DNA from: FEN-987 sp049521055
GTDB lineage: Archaea; Thermoproteota; Bathyarchaeia; 40CM-2-53-6
Direction of reading: 5' to 3'
NCBI GenBank assembly: GCA_049521055.1
Contig: JBEKPE010000097.1
Coordinates: forward strand, 1-8,104
DNA length: 8,104 nucleotides
Shown here: positions 1 through 5,984 of the stretch, in pieces
How the letters are laid out: every line of letters starts with the position of its first letter
Position numbering within the stretch: the stretch's first letter is position 1
The notes under the pieces: model-generated
Databases searched by the model: none
The model's input: the letters and a program-made list of their open reading frames with translations, nothing else
Told to the model about the DNA's origin: nothing
Program-made: the position numbers and the translations under genes

Positions 1-1
1 C

Positions 2-208
2 CTTACCAACAAACCACGCTCTCCTACTTCAGATGAAGAGCAAATTCCAGAGCGTCGAACTCAAGGAGTTCTTGATGGGTGGCGCAATTGTGATGATTGG
101 TCGAAAGTCATCGACTTAGTTGTTAGAAAGTTACACTTTGACGGTAAATTAGTACTGCATAGTCGGCTGGAGGAGGAAACGCGGTTTAGCATGTATTATA
201 TAGAATAA
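2..208 (+). CDS. Possible C-terminal fragment of an unknown gene entering from the left edge
   Basis: This frame is open from the left edge for 68 codons and closes with TAA at 206-208. The peptide is soluble and charged, with a mixed C-terminal half containing WSKVIDLVVRKL and ending FSMYYIE. I recognise no family, and no start codon can be judged because the gene would begin outside the window. Support is only the length of the open frame and a plausible amino-acid composition. A second + frame is open from 3 to 119 and is a weaker competitor. Frames on the other strand are broken repeatedly here. If the fragment is real, it ends about 60 bases before the first complete gene, and the AT-rich promoter candidate for that gene overlaps its last codons. 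Confidence 0.35.
   Translation, partial: LTNKPRSPTSDEEQIPERRTQGVLDGWRNCDDWSKVIDLVVRKLHFDGKLVLHSRLEEETRFSMYYIE
194..203 (+). promoter_or_regulatory. Candidate archaeal TATA box for the 270-2161 unit
   Basis: TATTATATAG is the best TATA-like element upstream of the gene at 270. Archaeal transcription usually starts about 25 bases after the box, which would put the start near 223-228 and leave a leader of about 45 bases. That leader could form a small hairpin, AGCCG at 224-228 with CGGCT at 240-244. A weaker TATA-like stretch, TAAATACTT at 246-254, is an alternative and would give an almost leaderless message. Confidence 0.3.
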
Positions 209-269
209 TGAACGTCGCTAGAAAGCCGTTAAGTTTCGTCGGCTCGTAAATACTTCCGGGTCAAATAGG

Positions 270-920
270 ATGGAAAACGCACAGCCGAAGCGGGTTAGTT
301 TGAAGGGGTTACAGTGCTTGATCCTCGTTATCTCAGCTGGTCTAATTGGAGCCCTCTCACTATACTATGGACTACAGGTTCGGACCGCCGCCTCAGCGCC
401 TTCACAGACGGGTCCGTTTAGGCTAACGCTAGTTGAAGTCATGGACACCGGGTGGAATTCTTCAACGGCTCAACCGCAGTTCTCAATTCTTGGACCTAAT
501 GGAACACAACCAGCAGCCAACATACTTCTTCCCGCTCACACACTGATCCAACTAACAATCATTTCATACGATACGCCTACGCCGGGCAGTACAGATTCGG
601 AGGGCAAAGTAACTGGAACGGTCGGCGGCGCGGTGTACTTAGTCAACGGCACAAGCGCCATGGGCATGGATGTTAGTCAACGCTGGGGGCAAGACGTTTC
701 ATCGGTTCCCGGGGCAATACTCGCACACACATTTTCAATTCCCCAATTGGGAATCAATATCCCAGTTGTCGGAGGCGACTTAGAAATAGTGTACCTGAAC
801 CTTGACCAGACTGGGACGTTTCAATGGGTCTGTTTGACTCCGTGCGGGTTCGGCGCTATGGGAGCGAACGGAGCCATGACCGCGCCCGGATGGATGGAAG
901 GCCAAGTAACAGTATATTGA
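270..920 (+). CDS. Membrane-anchored cupredoxin-like protein with CxxxC but no His in the copper loop
   Basis: The protein has 216 residues. A cytoplasmic basic segment (KRVSLKG) is followed by one hydrophobic anchor at about 12-34, and the rest should lie outside the membrane. The C-terminal half looks like a cupredoxin fold: AHTFSIP (His153), then a strand ending TFQWVC and the loop C188-LTP-C192-GFGAM, followed by PGWMEGQVTVY at the C-terminus. Canonical CuA sites read CxxxCxxxHxxM. Here the His position is Ala196, and the nearby candidates are Met197, Met203 and Met209. His90 is the only other His. It may therefore bind copper in an unusual way, or be a redox-inactive or thiol-bearing relative. 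The next gene begins 31 bases later with a good ribosome site, so the two are probably co-transcribed. The ATG at 270 has only a weak AGG nearby. Cupredoxin-like fold: fairly confident. Copper binding: uncertain. Confidence 0.75.
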   Translation: MENAQPKRVSLKGLQCLILVISAGLIGALSLYYGLQVRTAASAPSQTGPFRLTLVEVMDTGWNSSTAQPQFSILGPNGTQPAANILLPAHTLIQLTIISYDTPTPGSTDSEGKVTGTVGGAVYLVNGTSAMGMDVSQRWGQDVSSVPGAILAHTFSIPQLGINIPVVGGDLEIVYLNLDQTGTFQWVCLTPCGFGAMGANGAMTAPGWMEGQVTVY

Positions 921-951
921 GGCAAGCAGTCAGAAGAGGAAGGATATCAAA

Positions 952-1680
952 ATGAAGAAAAGCAATGCTCTCGCAATCCTGTCAGTTGTGATAGGCCTTG
1001 GAGGTTTAGTTCTAGCAGCGGCCTACTCAGCGTTCGTCGCCACGCCTACCTCGTACCAGAGCGGCGGCTACAGCAACCAAGGGATGATGGGACAATTGTA
1101 TCAGCCACTCCAAACATCTTCGAACACGCAGCTCACTTTGGCGCAAGCAGAGACGATCGCGCAACAAAACCTCGCGTTAACCGGTAATTCTAACCTGGCT
1201 GTCAAGGAGATAATGGAGTTCCAATACAACTTCTACGTAATCTACTACGAGAAGGACACTGGCCGAGGGGCGTTCGAGATGCTCATCTGGAAACAAGTTC
1301 CACCGTCAGGGATGATGGGCGGAGGAATGATGTACGGACGCATTACGGTCGGCATTATGATGCCGGAACCCGGGCCAAACATGATTTGGAACACCAAGTA
1401 CAGCCCAATGAACAATGGAATGATGGGTTACTACGGAAACCAATGGTCCTCTACAATGTCGGTCTTGCAAGACGAGGCCACGCAGCTCGCGCAAACATAC
1501 TTGACGTCAAACTTCAGCAACGCAAAGGTAGAGATGGGAACGAGATTCTACGGATACTACACCTTCGATTTCACAGTTAACGGAAAAATTGCCGGAATGC
1601 TCAGCGTCAACGGCAGCACAGGACAAGTTTGGTACCATTCCTGGCATGGTGACTTCATACAGGAAGTCGAATTCACTTAG
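952..1680 (+). CDS. Secreted or anchored Met-rich protein with two PepSY-like repeats
   Basis: The 242-residue product starts with MKKSNA and a hydrophobic anchor or signal at about 7-29. Two PepSY-like units follow. Residues 61-115 begin LTLAQAETIAQQNL and run to FEMLIWK; residues 168-233 begin MSVLQDEATQLAQTYL and end NGKIAGMLSVNGSTGQVWYHS. PepSY units are short alpha/beta modules common in extracytoplasmic proteins. Between and before them lie Met-Met doublets at 45-46, 121-122, 126-127, 136-137 and 157-158, mostly set in Gly, a composition often linked with Cu(I) binding. A purine-rich ribosome site at 935-944 (AGAGGAAGGA) sits about 7 bases before ATG, which fixes the start. Neighbours are the cupredoxin-like gene and another Met-rich membrane protein. 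A copper chaperone or periplasmic copper-buffering role is inference. Confidence 0.8.
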   Translation: MKKSNALAILSVVIGLGGLVLAAAYSAFVATPTSYQSGGYSNQGMMGQLYQPLQTSSNTQLTLAQAETIAQQNLALTGNSNLAVKEIMEFQYNFYVIYYEKDTGRGAFEMLIWKQVPPSGMMGGGMMYGRITVGIMMPEPGPNMIWNTKYSPMNNGMMGYYGNQWSSTMSVLQDEATQLAQTYLTSNFSNAKVEMGTRFYGYYTFDFTVNGKIAGMLSVNGSTGQVWYHSWHGDFIQEVEFT

Positions 1681-1699
1681 ACAGAGTCGAAATCAAGGC

Positions 1700-2161
1700 A
1701 TGACAGCAGAAGAGAAACCTACGGCCGCGTTCATTCTCTCACTGATTGGAGGCATCTTCATTCTGCTCGGGGGAGGAATGATGTCGATGGTGGGGCCGTT
1801 CGGGTTTGGTGGGATGATGAATGGCTATTCAGGGTATGGAGGATACGGAGGGAGTGGCTGGTATGGAGGTATGATGGGTCGATACTCATACGGTCCAGGG
1901 TTCGGAATGATGGGAGGATACGGGTTAGGCGGAATATTCGGCCTTGCCGGCATACTGTTCGGAATAGTGGTCATAATCAGCGCCCTCATGCTATACAACA
2001 AACCAATCGAACACTCAAAATGGGGCCTCTTGATCCTGATCTTCTCCGTACTCAGCATATTCGGCAGCGCGATGGCAGGATTCGGAGTGGGGTTGATCCT
2101 AGGAGTTCTGGGCGGAATATTCGCGTTGGCCTGGAAGCCACCAACCACACCGAAAATGTAA
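1700..2161 (+). CDS. Small four-helix membrane protein with a Gly/Tyr/Met-rich extramembrane loop
   Basis: This frame is open further upstream to 1589, but that part overlaps the preceding gene. ATG 1700 gives a clean 153-residue protein beginning MTAEEKPTAAFILSLIGG, 19 bases after the previous stop, and is the preferred start although its ribosome site (CAAGG) is weak. Hydrophobic helices lie at about 8-28, 78-98, 108-124 and 127-146. The opening and the closing LILGVLGGIFALAWKPP resemble small uncharacterised tetraspan (DUF6114/DUF4064-like) proteins common in archaea. Residues 29-76 form a loop of Gly, Tyr and Met with doublets at 27-28, 39-40, 58-59 and 70-71. These echo the doublets of the preceding gene and suggest that the two act together. 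Function is unknown; membrane copper binding is a guess from composition. Confidence 0.75.
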   Translation: MTAEEKPTAAFILSLIGGIFILLGGGMMSMVGPFGFGGMMNGYSGYGGYGGSGWYGGMMGRYSYGPGFGMMGGYGLGGIFGLAGILFGIVVIISALMLYNKPIEHSKWGLLILIFSVLSIFGSAMAGFGVGLILGVLGGIFALAWKPPTTPKM

Positions 2162-2199
2162 CGTGGAATCTTTGTGCGTGGGATGACAGAATGAGTTGT

Positions 2200-2223
2200 A
2201 GGAATTCAAGAATTTCCTTTAAA
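2200..2223 (+). promoter_or_regulatory. Candidate promoter of the respiratory cluster: imperfect palindrome plus TATA box
   Basis: TTTAAA at 2218-2223 is the best TATA candidate in the 72-base gap before the CbsA-like gene. The imperfect palindrome AGGAATTCAAGAATTTCCT (2200-2218) directly abuts it and covers the usual BRE position, so a bound protein there could block TFB/TBP. A start about 25 bases downstream would fall near 2243-2250. That is after the first ATG (2234) and just before the second (2252), implying a nearly leaderless message from the second. Confidence 0.35.
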
Positions 2224-2233
2224 TGCACATAAT

Positions 2234-3382
2234 ATGCGGATAGTCAGGATTATGTTGTCCACTAGAAGAAGGCGAAGAAGTAGACGGTCCATCGTTGCCC
2301 TCGTTTTGCTTACGGTCTTGTGCTTAGCCGTTGCAATTGGGTGGAGCGAGTCGGGAGTCGTAAAAGCTCAAGGCTCTTTTGTGAACTTGACATCCTATAG
2401 GGTAGGCGCCGCTCCAAATTATACTGCTCCTGGTAGTGAGTCGTTTTGGGATAGAATCGGCTGGACTGATGTGCCGCTTGGTGCATCCGTCTCGCCGGGA
2501 GGTGGGCAGACGTCGAATGTTCTTGTGAAGTCTGCTAATGACGGTTTCAACATCTATGTGCTCTTTCGATGGAATGACTCAGTCGGGCCGTCCTTCGGTT
2601 CATCTACCGAAGTTTACGCCGCTCCGAATGGGACGCTGATTCCGCTCAACCCAGCAGATACCGCGAATGTGAAACAGCTGTTCTACAACTCGACCTATTA
2701 TTATCCGGACAGAGTCGCTATGCTCTGGTTTTTGCAAACCCCTGCAACGCGTCAGCAATCGCCGGCCATGGTCCTGGGTTCGGACGGCGCGATTACTGGT
2801 GGGGGAGCGGACATTTGGCATTGGCAATCGGTGCCGACAGATAACAGTGCCAGTGACACCTCGTTTCCGGGAGGCTACACGGATCCTGCAGGATCCCCGA
2901 TCTTTCCCAACAATAATGTGTCATTTGCAGAGGATGACTATACTAACACAACCGGGTTCTATGTGATCGGGGGGAGCTTTGGTGCCGCTTCACCAAATCT
3001 CGACCCCTACGCCGACCCGTATGTCGTGCATGTCGGAAATTATTTCTCCGATTCAAACAAGACGTGGACCGTTGAAATGGTCCGGAGTTTCTCGATCTCA
3101 GACGCGTCTGCGTACAGAGTGCAGCTTGCAACAGGGTCAAACTACTATGCCGCTTTTGCCGTTTGGAACGGAAAAATGGGAGAATCTTCGCACATAAAAT
3201 CCGTATCGCAATGGTACACATTAACTGTCAGTGATCAAGCACCACCATCATCGCCTATTCCGACTGCTACGGCCACCGGAATCTCGCCGACTCTTGCGGC
3301 CGCTGTAGGTATCGGACTACTGTTTGTCGGTGCAATAGTCGGAACGGTCGTGCGCCCCAGGCCTAGGGAAAGCAAGGTGTAA
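2234..3382 (+). CDS. cbsA: CbsA-like extracytoplasmic b-haem protein (ethylbenzene dehydrogenase-type haem domain)
   Basis: The 382-residue protein has an Arg-rich N-terminus (residues 11-19), a signal or anchor helix at about 20-37, a large extracytoplasmic domain, a Pro/Thr/Ser-rich linker at about 336-353 and a C-terminal helix at about 354-373 followed by basic residues. The domain carries features of the ethylbenzene dehydrogenase haem family: DGFNIYVLFRWND (103-115), RVAMLWF (160-166), ADIWHW (192-197), KTWTVEMVRSF (276-286) and IKSVSQWYTL (321-330). In EbdC the haem b ligands are Met and Lys, so Met163 and Lys322 are candidates here. Eight N-x-S/T sequons (51, 62, 114, 132, 152, 228, 238, 275) fit the heavily glycosylated Sulfolobus cytochrome b558/566 subunit A, and the downstream Rieske and cytochrome b genes support this match. 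The start may instead be ATG 2252, which lies better placed for the upstream TATA box. Electron transfer from the quinol-oxidising complex is inferred. Confidence 0.8.
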   Translation: MRIVRIMLSTRRRRRSRRSIVALVLLTVLCLAVAIGWSESGVVKAQGSFVNLTSYRVGAAPNYTAPGSESFWDRIGWTDVPLGASVSPGGGQTSNVLVKSANDGFNIYVLFRWNDSVGPSFGSSTEVYAAPNGTLIPLNPADTANVKQLFYNSTYYYPDRVAMLWFLQTPATRQQSPAMVLGSDGAITGGGADIWHWQSVPTDNSASDTSFPGGYTDPAGSPIFPNNNVSFAEDDYTNTTGFYVIGGSFGAASPNLDPYADPYVVHVGNYFSDSNKTWTVEMVRSFSISDASAYRVQLATGSNYYAAFAVWNGKMGESSHIKSVSQWYTLTVSDQAPPSSPIPTATATGISPTLAAAVGIGLLFVGAIVGTVVRPRPRESKV

Positions 3383-3385
3383 CAC

Positions 3386-4036
3386 ATGGCTCGAAAGAGT
3401 AGCGGAGACTCTGCTTCAGATCGAAAGAAGGAGTCAAAACGGAATTTTCTCAAATTTGCAATGGCGTTTTCAACGTTGCTTGCGGTCGGTGGCATAGCCT
3501 CTGTCCTAAAGTCCATTACAAATCCCGGTCCCTCTGCAACCGGGACAACGAGGCCATCAGGGTCAAGACAATTCCCAAGAGTGAAGGTTGCTCAGCTGAC
3601 TGATCTAACCATCGGTCAACCGATAGCCTTCAACTATCCGCTCGACAATGAGCCCAATATTCTAGTTAAGTTGGGGACAAAGGCCGATGGTGGCGTCGGT
3701 CCAGACGAGGACATTGTAGGTTTCAGTAACATTTGTCAGCATCTAGGATGCATTTACGGATTTCAAGCACCCGGTAGTACGCCCGCTTGCAACTCAGCAT
3801 ACAAAACAGATGGCCCAGTAGGATATTGCTGCTGTCACGGTAGCGTATTTGATCTCGCCAACAAAGCGAATGTGATTGCGGGGCCATCACCAAGGCCTCA
3901 ACCTCAGGTATTATTGGAGGTCGATCCTTCCGGCAATATTTTCGCGACTGGCATGGGGCCACCAACGATTTTCGGTCATGACACCGGATCAAACGACGTG
4001 TCCGGTGATCTGCAGGGTGGAAATCCAGTAGGTTAG
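3386..4036 (+). CDS. soxL: Rieske [2Fe-2S] protein, SoxL-like, with KR-type Tat signal anchor
   Basis: The 216-residue product opens with a hydrophilic basic stretch, then S17-K-R-N-F-L-K23, a Lys-Arg variant of the twin-arginine motif, and a helix at about 24-42 that probably stays as anchor. This suits Rieske proteins, which are exported folded by Tat. Cluster box I is C117-Q-H119-L-G-C122. Box II is C148-C-C150-H151-GSVFD. By homology Cys117, His119, Cys148 and His151 hold the cluster, and Cys122-Cys150 form the usual disulfide. Oddities are Cys149, where Pro is usual, and Cys135 in the intervening loop; these two could form a second disulfide. A Gly/Asp-rich tail (about 189-216) follows the domain. 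The gene starts 3 bases after the CbsA-like stop, with AAGGTG a few bases before the ATG, and ends 4 bases before cytochrome b. It should pass electrons from quinol to the outer acceptor. Confidence 0.95.
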   Translation: MARKSSGDSASDRKKESKRNFLKFAMAFSTLLAVGGIASVLKSITNPGPSATGTTRPSGSRQFPRVKVAQLTDLTIGQPIAFNYPLDNEPNILVKLGTKADGGVGPDEDIVGFSNICQHLGCIYGFQAPGSTPACNSAYKTDGPVGYCCCHGSVFDLANKANVIAGPSPRPQPQVLLEVDPSGNIFATGMGPPTIFGHDTGSNDVSGDLQGGNPVG

Positions 4037-4040
4037 TTGA

Positions 4041-5525
4041 GTGGCTGAATCAAGAAACGGACGATGGGTCCGGATTGCTGCCTGGTTCGACGCGAGACTT
4101 GGTTTAACGTATCCTCTTCTCAGGCCCGCACCGATTTATTCCATCAACCCGTTCTACTGGCTCGGTGCACTAACTGTAGTCGCGTTTTTGATTCAAGGCG
4201 TGACAGGGGTCATGATGATGCTCTACTACACCCCCAGCCCTACTGACGCTTTCAGTTCGACTCAATACATCTTTCAAAGCGTGTATTATGGGAGATTCCT
4301 TCAAACCGTTCATCTTTACACGGCTTATGCGATGATCATGCTTGCCTTCATGCACATGATGCGTGGCTACTTTGTCTCGGTGTACAAGAAGCCGAGGGAG
4401 ATGATGTGGGTCGTCGGCATGGTAATGGGGTTTGTTACGCTAGGGTTCGGTTTTACAGGATATCTGCTGCCATGGACGGTTGTCTCAAAGTCTGCGACTG
4501 ATGTTGGAATAGGAATCATCGACGCCCTGCCCGGCACAATATCTTCCTTCCTTAGCTTCCTGATAGTAGGCGCGGGCGGCGATGCAACGGAGCTTCTTCG
4601 GTTCTATGATTTGCACGTAGTGGTTCTGCCAGCTGTTCTGCTCGTTCTTCTTACTCTGAAAATGTATATGCTTGAGGCCCACGGGATAGCGGAACCTTCA
4701 AGAGGGCCTCCGATCGATCCGAAGGCCAGCCATAGTCTCCCGATTTTTCCGGACGTTACGTTCTATCTACTTGAACTTGCGGCTTTGTTCGGTAGTGCGA
4801 TGCTTCTGATTTCTGCAATCTTCCCTTTGAGTCTCCCGCCTGAGTACTCTCCCCAACTCGCGGCCCAGTTCACACCGCAGCCGGACTGGTACTTCCTCTG
4901 GATATACCAGATACTGAAAATCTCGGCGTTCGAAGGATCAGGATTGTCAGTAGCCATAGGTTTGGTGACTGTCCTTTTTGTGGTGTTAATCGCTCTTCCT
5001 CTCATAGACAGAGGCTCTTCTAGGCGTATAGCCGAGAGACCGGTATTCGTGACTGTAGGATTGATCTTCATCGCAGAACTCTTCGTGCTCGCGTACTGGG
5101 GTCTAGAATCTCCTGGGCAGGTGATCGCGACGGATGAAGCGGTTCTTGTGCTTGGGGCAATCGCTCTTCTGGTTGGGACCTCCTCGTTTGCGCTCTACAC
5201 TGTTATGGGAGCGAGAGGCGCACCCAAACCGCACTCAGAGCGAGTTTCGAGAACTCAAGGACGATTCAAGACAGCGCTTGCATTCGTGCTGCTCCTTTCA
5301 GGCGGAGCCTTGGCCATTGGTGCGTCCTTAAACGCCATGGTGCATGTGGTCATGTACGGAATGAGTTCATCGAGCCTTGTTCAACTGGGTTTGTCAACTG
5401 CGTTCTTGAGCATTGTGATATTTTCCACAATATTCTTCATGTATCGAATAGAATTGGCGGGATCTTCGCTCAAGAAAAGATTCGATTGGCTGGAAATTGG
5501 ACGGTCAACAAATGACTCCCATTAG
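4041..5525 (+). CDS. soxN: Cytochrome b of a Rieske/cytb complex, SoxN-like, fused b/subunit-IV type
   Basis: The 494-residue protein starts at GTG 4041, 4 bases after the Rieske stop. About ten helices are visible: A 40-60, B 89-110, C 122-145, D 186-211, E 239-262, F 301-322, G 335-354, H 366-388, and two extra at 412-432 and 446-468. Helix B carries His91 and His105 (14 apart), the normal pair of axial ligands. Helix D has His192, but at the b6f-type +15 position there is Lys207 in place of His. The alignment is anchored on both sides by LHVVVLP and the downstream HG. The quinol-oxidation motif is PDWY (281-284) in place of PEWY. The GYLLPW segment (140-145) precedes the cd region. Helix A resembles b6f (YYTP then DAFSSTQYI) but lacks the Cys that binds the extra haem. 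Membrane quinol oxidation with the Rieske partner is secure by family. The Lys ligand is a real departure and is discussed as a finding. Confidence 0.95.
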   Translation: MAESRNGRWVRIAAWFDARLGLTYPLLRPAPIYSINPFYWLGALTVVAFLIQGVTGVMMMLYYTPSPTDAFSSTQYIFQSVYYGRFLQTVHLYTAYAMIMLAFMHMMRGYFVSVYKKPREMMWVVGMVMGFVTLGFGFTGYLLPWTVVSKSATDVGIGIIDALPGTISSFLSFLIVGAGGDATELLRFYDLHVVVLPAVLLVLLTLKMYMLEAHGIAEPSRGPPIDPKASHSLPIFPDVTFYLLELAALFGSAMLLISAIFPLSLPPEYSPQLAAQFTPQPDWYFLWIYQILKISAFEGSGLSVAIGLVTVLFVVLIALPLIDRGSSRRIAERPVFVTVGLIFIAELFVLAYWGLESPGQVIATDEAVLVLGAIALLVGTSSFALYTVMGARGAPKPHSERVSRTQGRFKTALAFVLLLSGGALAIGASLNAMVHVVMYGMSSSSLVQLGLSTAFLSIVIFSTIFFMYRIELAGSSLKKRFDWLEIGRSTNDSH

Positions 5526-5772
5526 ACGAGTGGTAGCGCTGCTACTTGCGCTTCAAGTTATCGCGACCGGTTATCTCTGGATGGGAAATGCAGTTGAAAC
5601 AGTGAGCGACGCTAGGTTCGCTGTATTTCTCGGCGTTAATCTGTTGTCGTTGTCAATTGTCGCTTACATATACACACACGATAAGTGGGGAGCAGTCATA
5701 AGTCGAGTCTGGATCCTCGTAGCCTCGCTGGGTTTGATACTTCTACTCCTGTCCACCTTCTACTTCCCTTAG
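5512..5772 (+). CDS. Small three-helix membrane protein at the end of the Rieske/cytb operon
   Basis: ATG 5512 gives 86 residues starting MTPIRRVVALLLALQVIA and overlaps the end of the cytochrome b gene by 14 bases, so translation is probably coupled. An in-frame TTG at 5497 would add five residues but lies deeper in the upstream gene. Three hydrophobic helices are seen at about 6-24, 33-53 and 61-82, joined by short charged loops (NAVETVSDAR and YTHDKWGAVISR), and the protein ends at YFP. There is a single His (in YTHDK) and no Cys, so a redox cofactor is unlikely. In Sulfolobales an extra small gene, odsN, follows soxN. Position suggests an equivalent accessory or assembly subunit, but I cannot show homology. 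Confidence 0.75.
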   Translation: MTPIRRVVALLLALQVIATGYLWMGNAVETVSDARFAVFLGVNLLSLSIVAYIYTHDKWGAVISRVWILVASLGLILLLLSTFYFP

Positions 5773-5844
5773 ATAGGATCATTCTATCCAAACACCAAAG
5801 CAGGTTACCCTAACGTGATTTCATAGAGGCGCTGACTGCACGTT

Positions 5845-5875
5845 CCGCTTCAGCGGGAGTATGAAGAACCTTCAT
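5845..5875 (+). repeat. Two adjacent small hairpins
   Basis: CCGCT (5845-5849) pairs with AGCGG (5852-5856), and ATGAAG (5861-5866) pairs exactly with CTTCAT (5870-5875) around the loop AAC. They sit between the small membrane protein and the dihaem gene. They could be an RNA processing or termination structure, or an operator in DNA form. No T-run follows. Confidence 0.4.
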
Positions 5876-5924
5876 TACCGCTCAGCAGAAACCTTCTGTC
5901 TGTGTTTATGGGATATTGTTACCG

Positions 5925-5961
5925 ATCGCTACACTAGCGTGTATGCTTACCCAGTAGCGAT
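5925..5961 (+). repeat. Perfect 8-bp inverted repeat in the leader of the dihaem cytochrome gene
   Basis: ATCGCTAC (5925-5932) is the exact reverse complement of GTAGCGAT (5954-5961), separated by 21 bases. The right arm ends 23 bases before ATG 5985 and shortly before the GTGAGG ribosome site (5968-5973). It could act as a stem in the mRNA leader or as a spaced operator. The internal bases AGCG and TGCT can pair weakly and extend the structure. Confidence 0.45.
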
Positions 5962-5984
5962 GACTACGTGAGGCATTGATTACA

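Larger units (their letters stand above)
5773..5984 (+). other. Structured intergenic region between the respiratory core and the dihaem gene
   Basis: No convincing gene lies in these 212 bases. Just past the stop is a short hairpin, GATAG (5772-5776) with CTATC (5784-5788), without the T-run expected of an archaeal terminator. Two more hairpins and an 8-bp inverted repeat follow and are listed separately. TTTATG near 5905-5910 could be a weak TATA box, giving a start near 5932. A 36-codon frame from ATG 5861 to TGA 5971 (beginning MKNLHYRSAETFCLCLW) also exists, but its ribosome site is too close to the ATG. Confidence 0.5.

Noticed and set aside
3..119. Second + frame open from the left edge, containing MKSKFQSVELKEFLMGG
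   Set aside because: It is shorter than the competing frame that runs to 208, and both cannot easily be real. Neither is strongly supported.
1589..1699. Upstream extension of the Gly/Tyr/Met-rich membrane protein
   Set aside because: It lies almost wholly inside the 3' end of the PepSY-like gene in another frame, and ATG 1700 opens directly before the first membrane helix.
1825..2148. Pro-rich frame on the - strand
   Set aside because: It is the mirror of the Gly-rich coding region on the + strand, since Gly codons read as Pro on the opposite strand.
5861..5971. 36-codon frame beginning MKNLHYRSAETFCLCLW
   Set aside because: The GGGAG before its ATG is only one base away, the start codon lies in a hairpin arm, and no family is recognised. 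Kept only as a note within the spacer.
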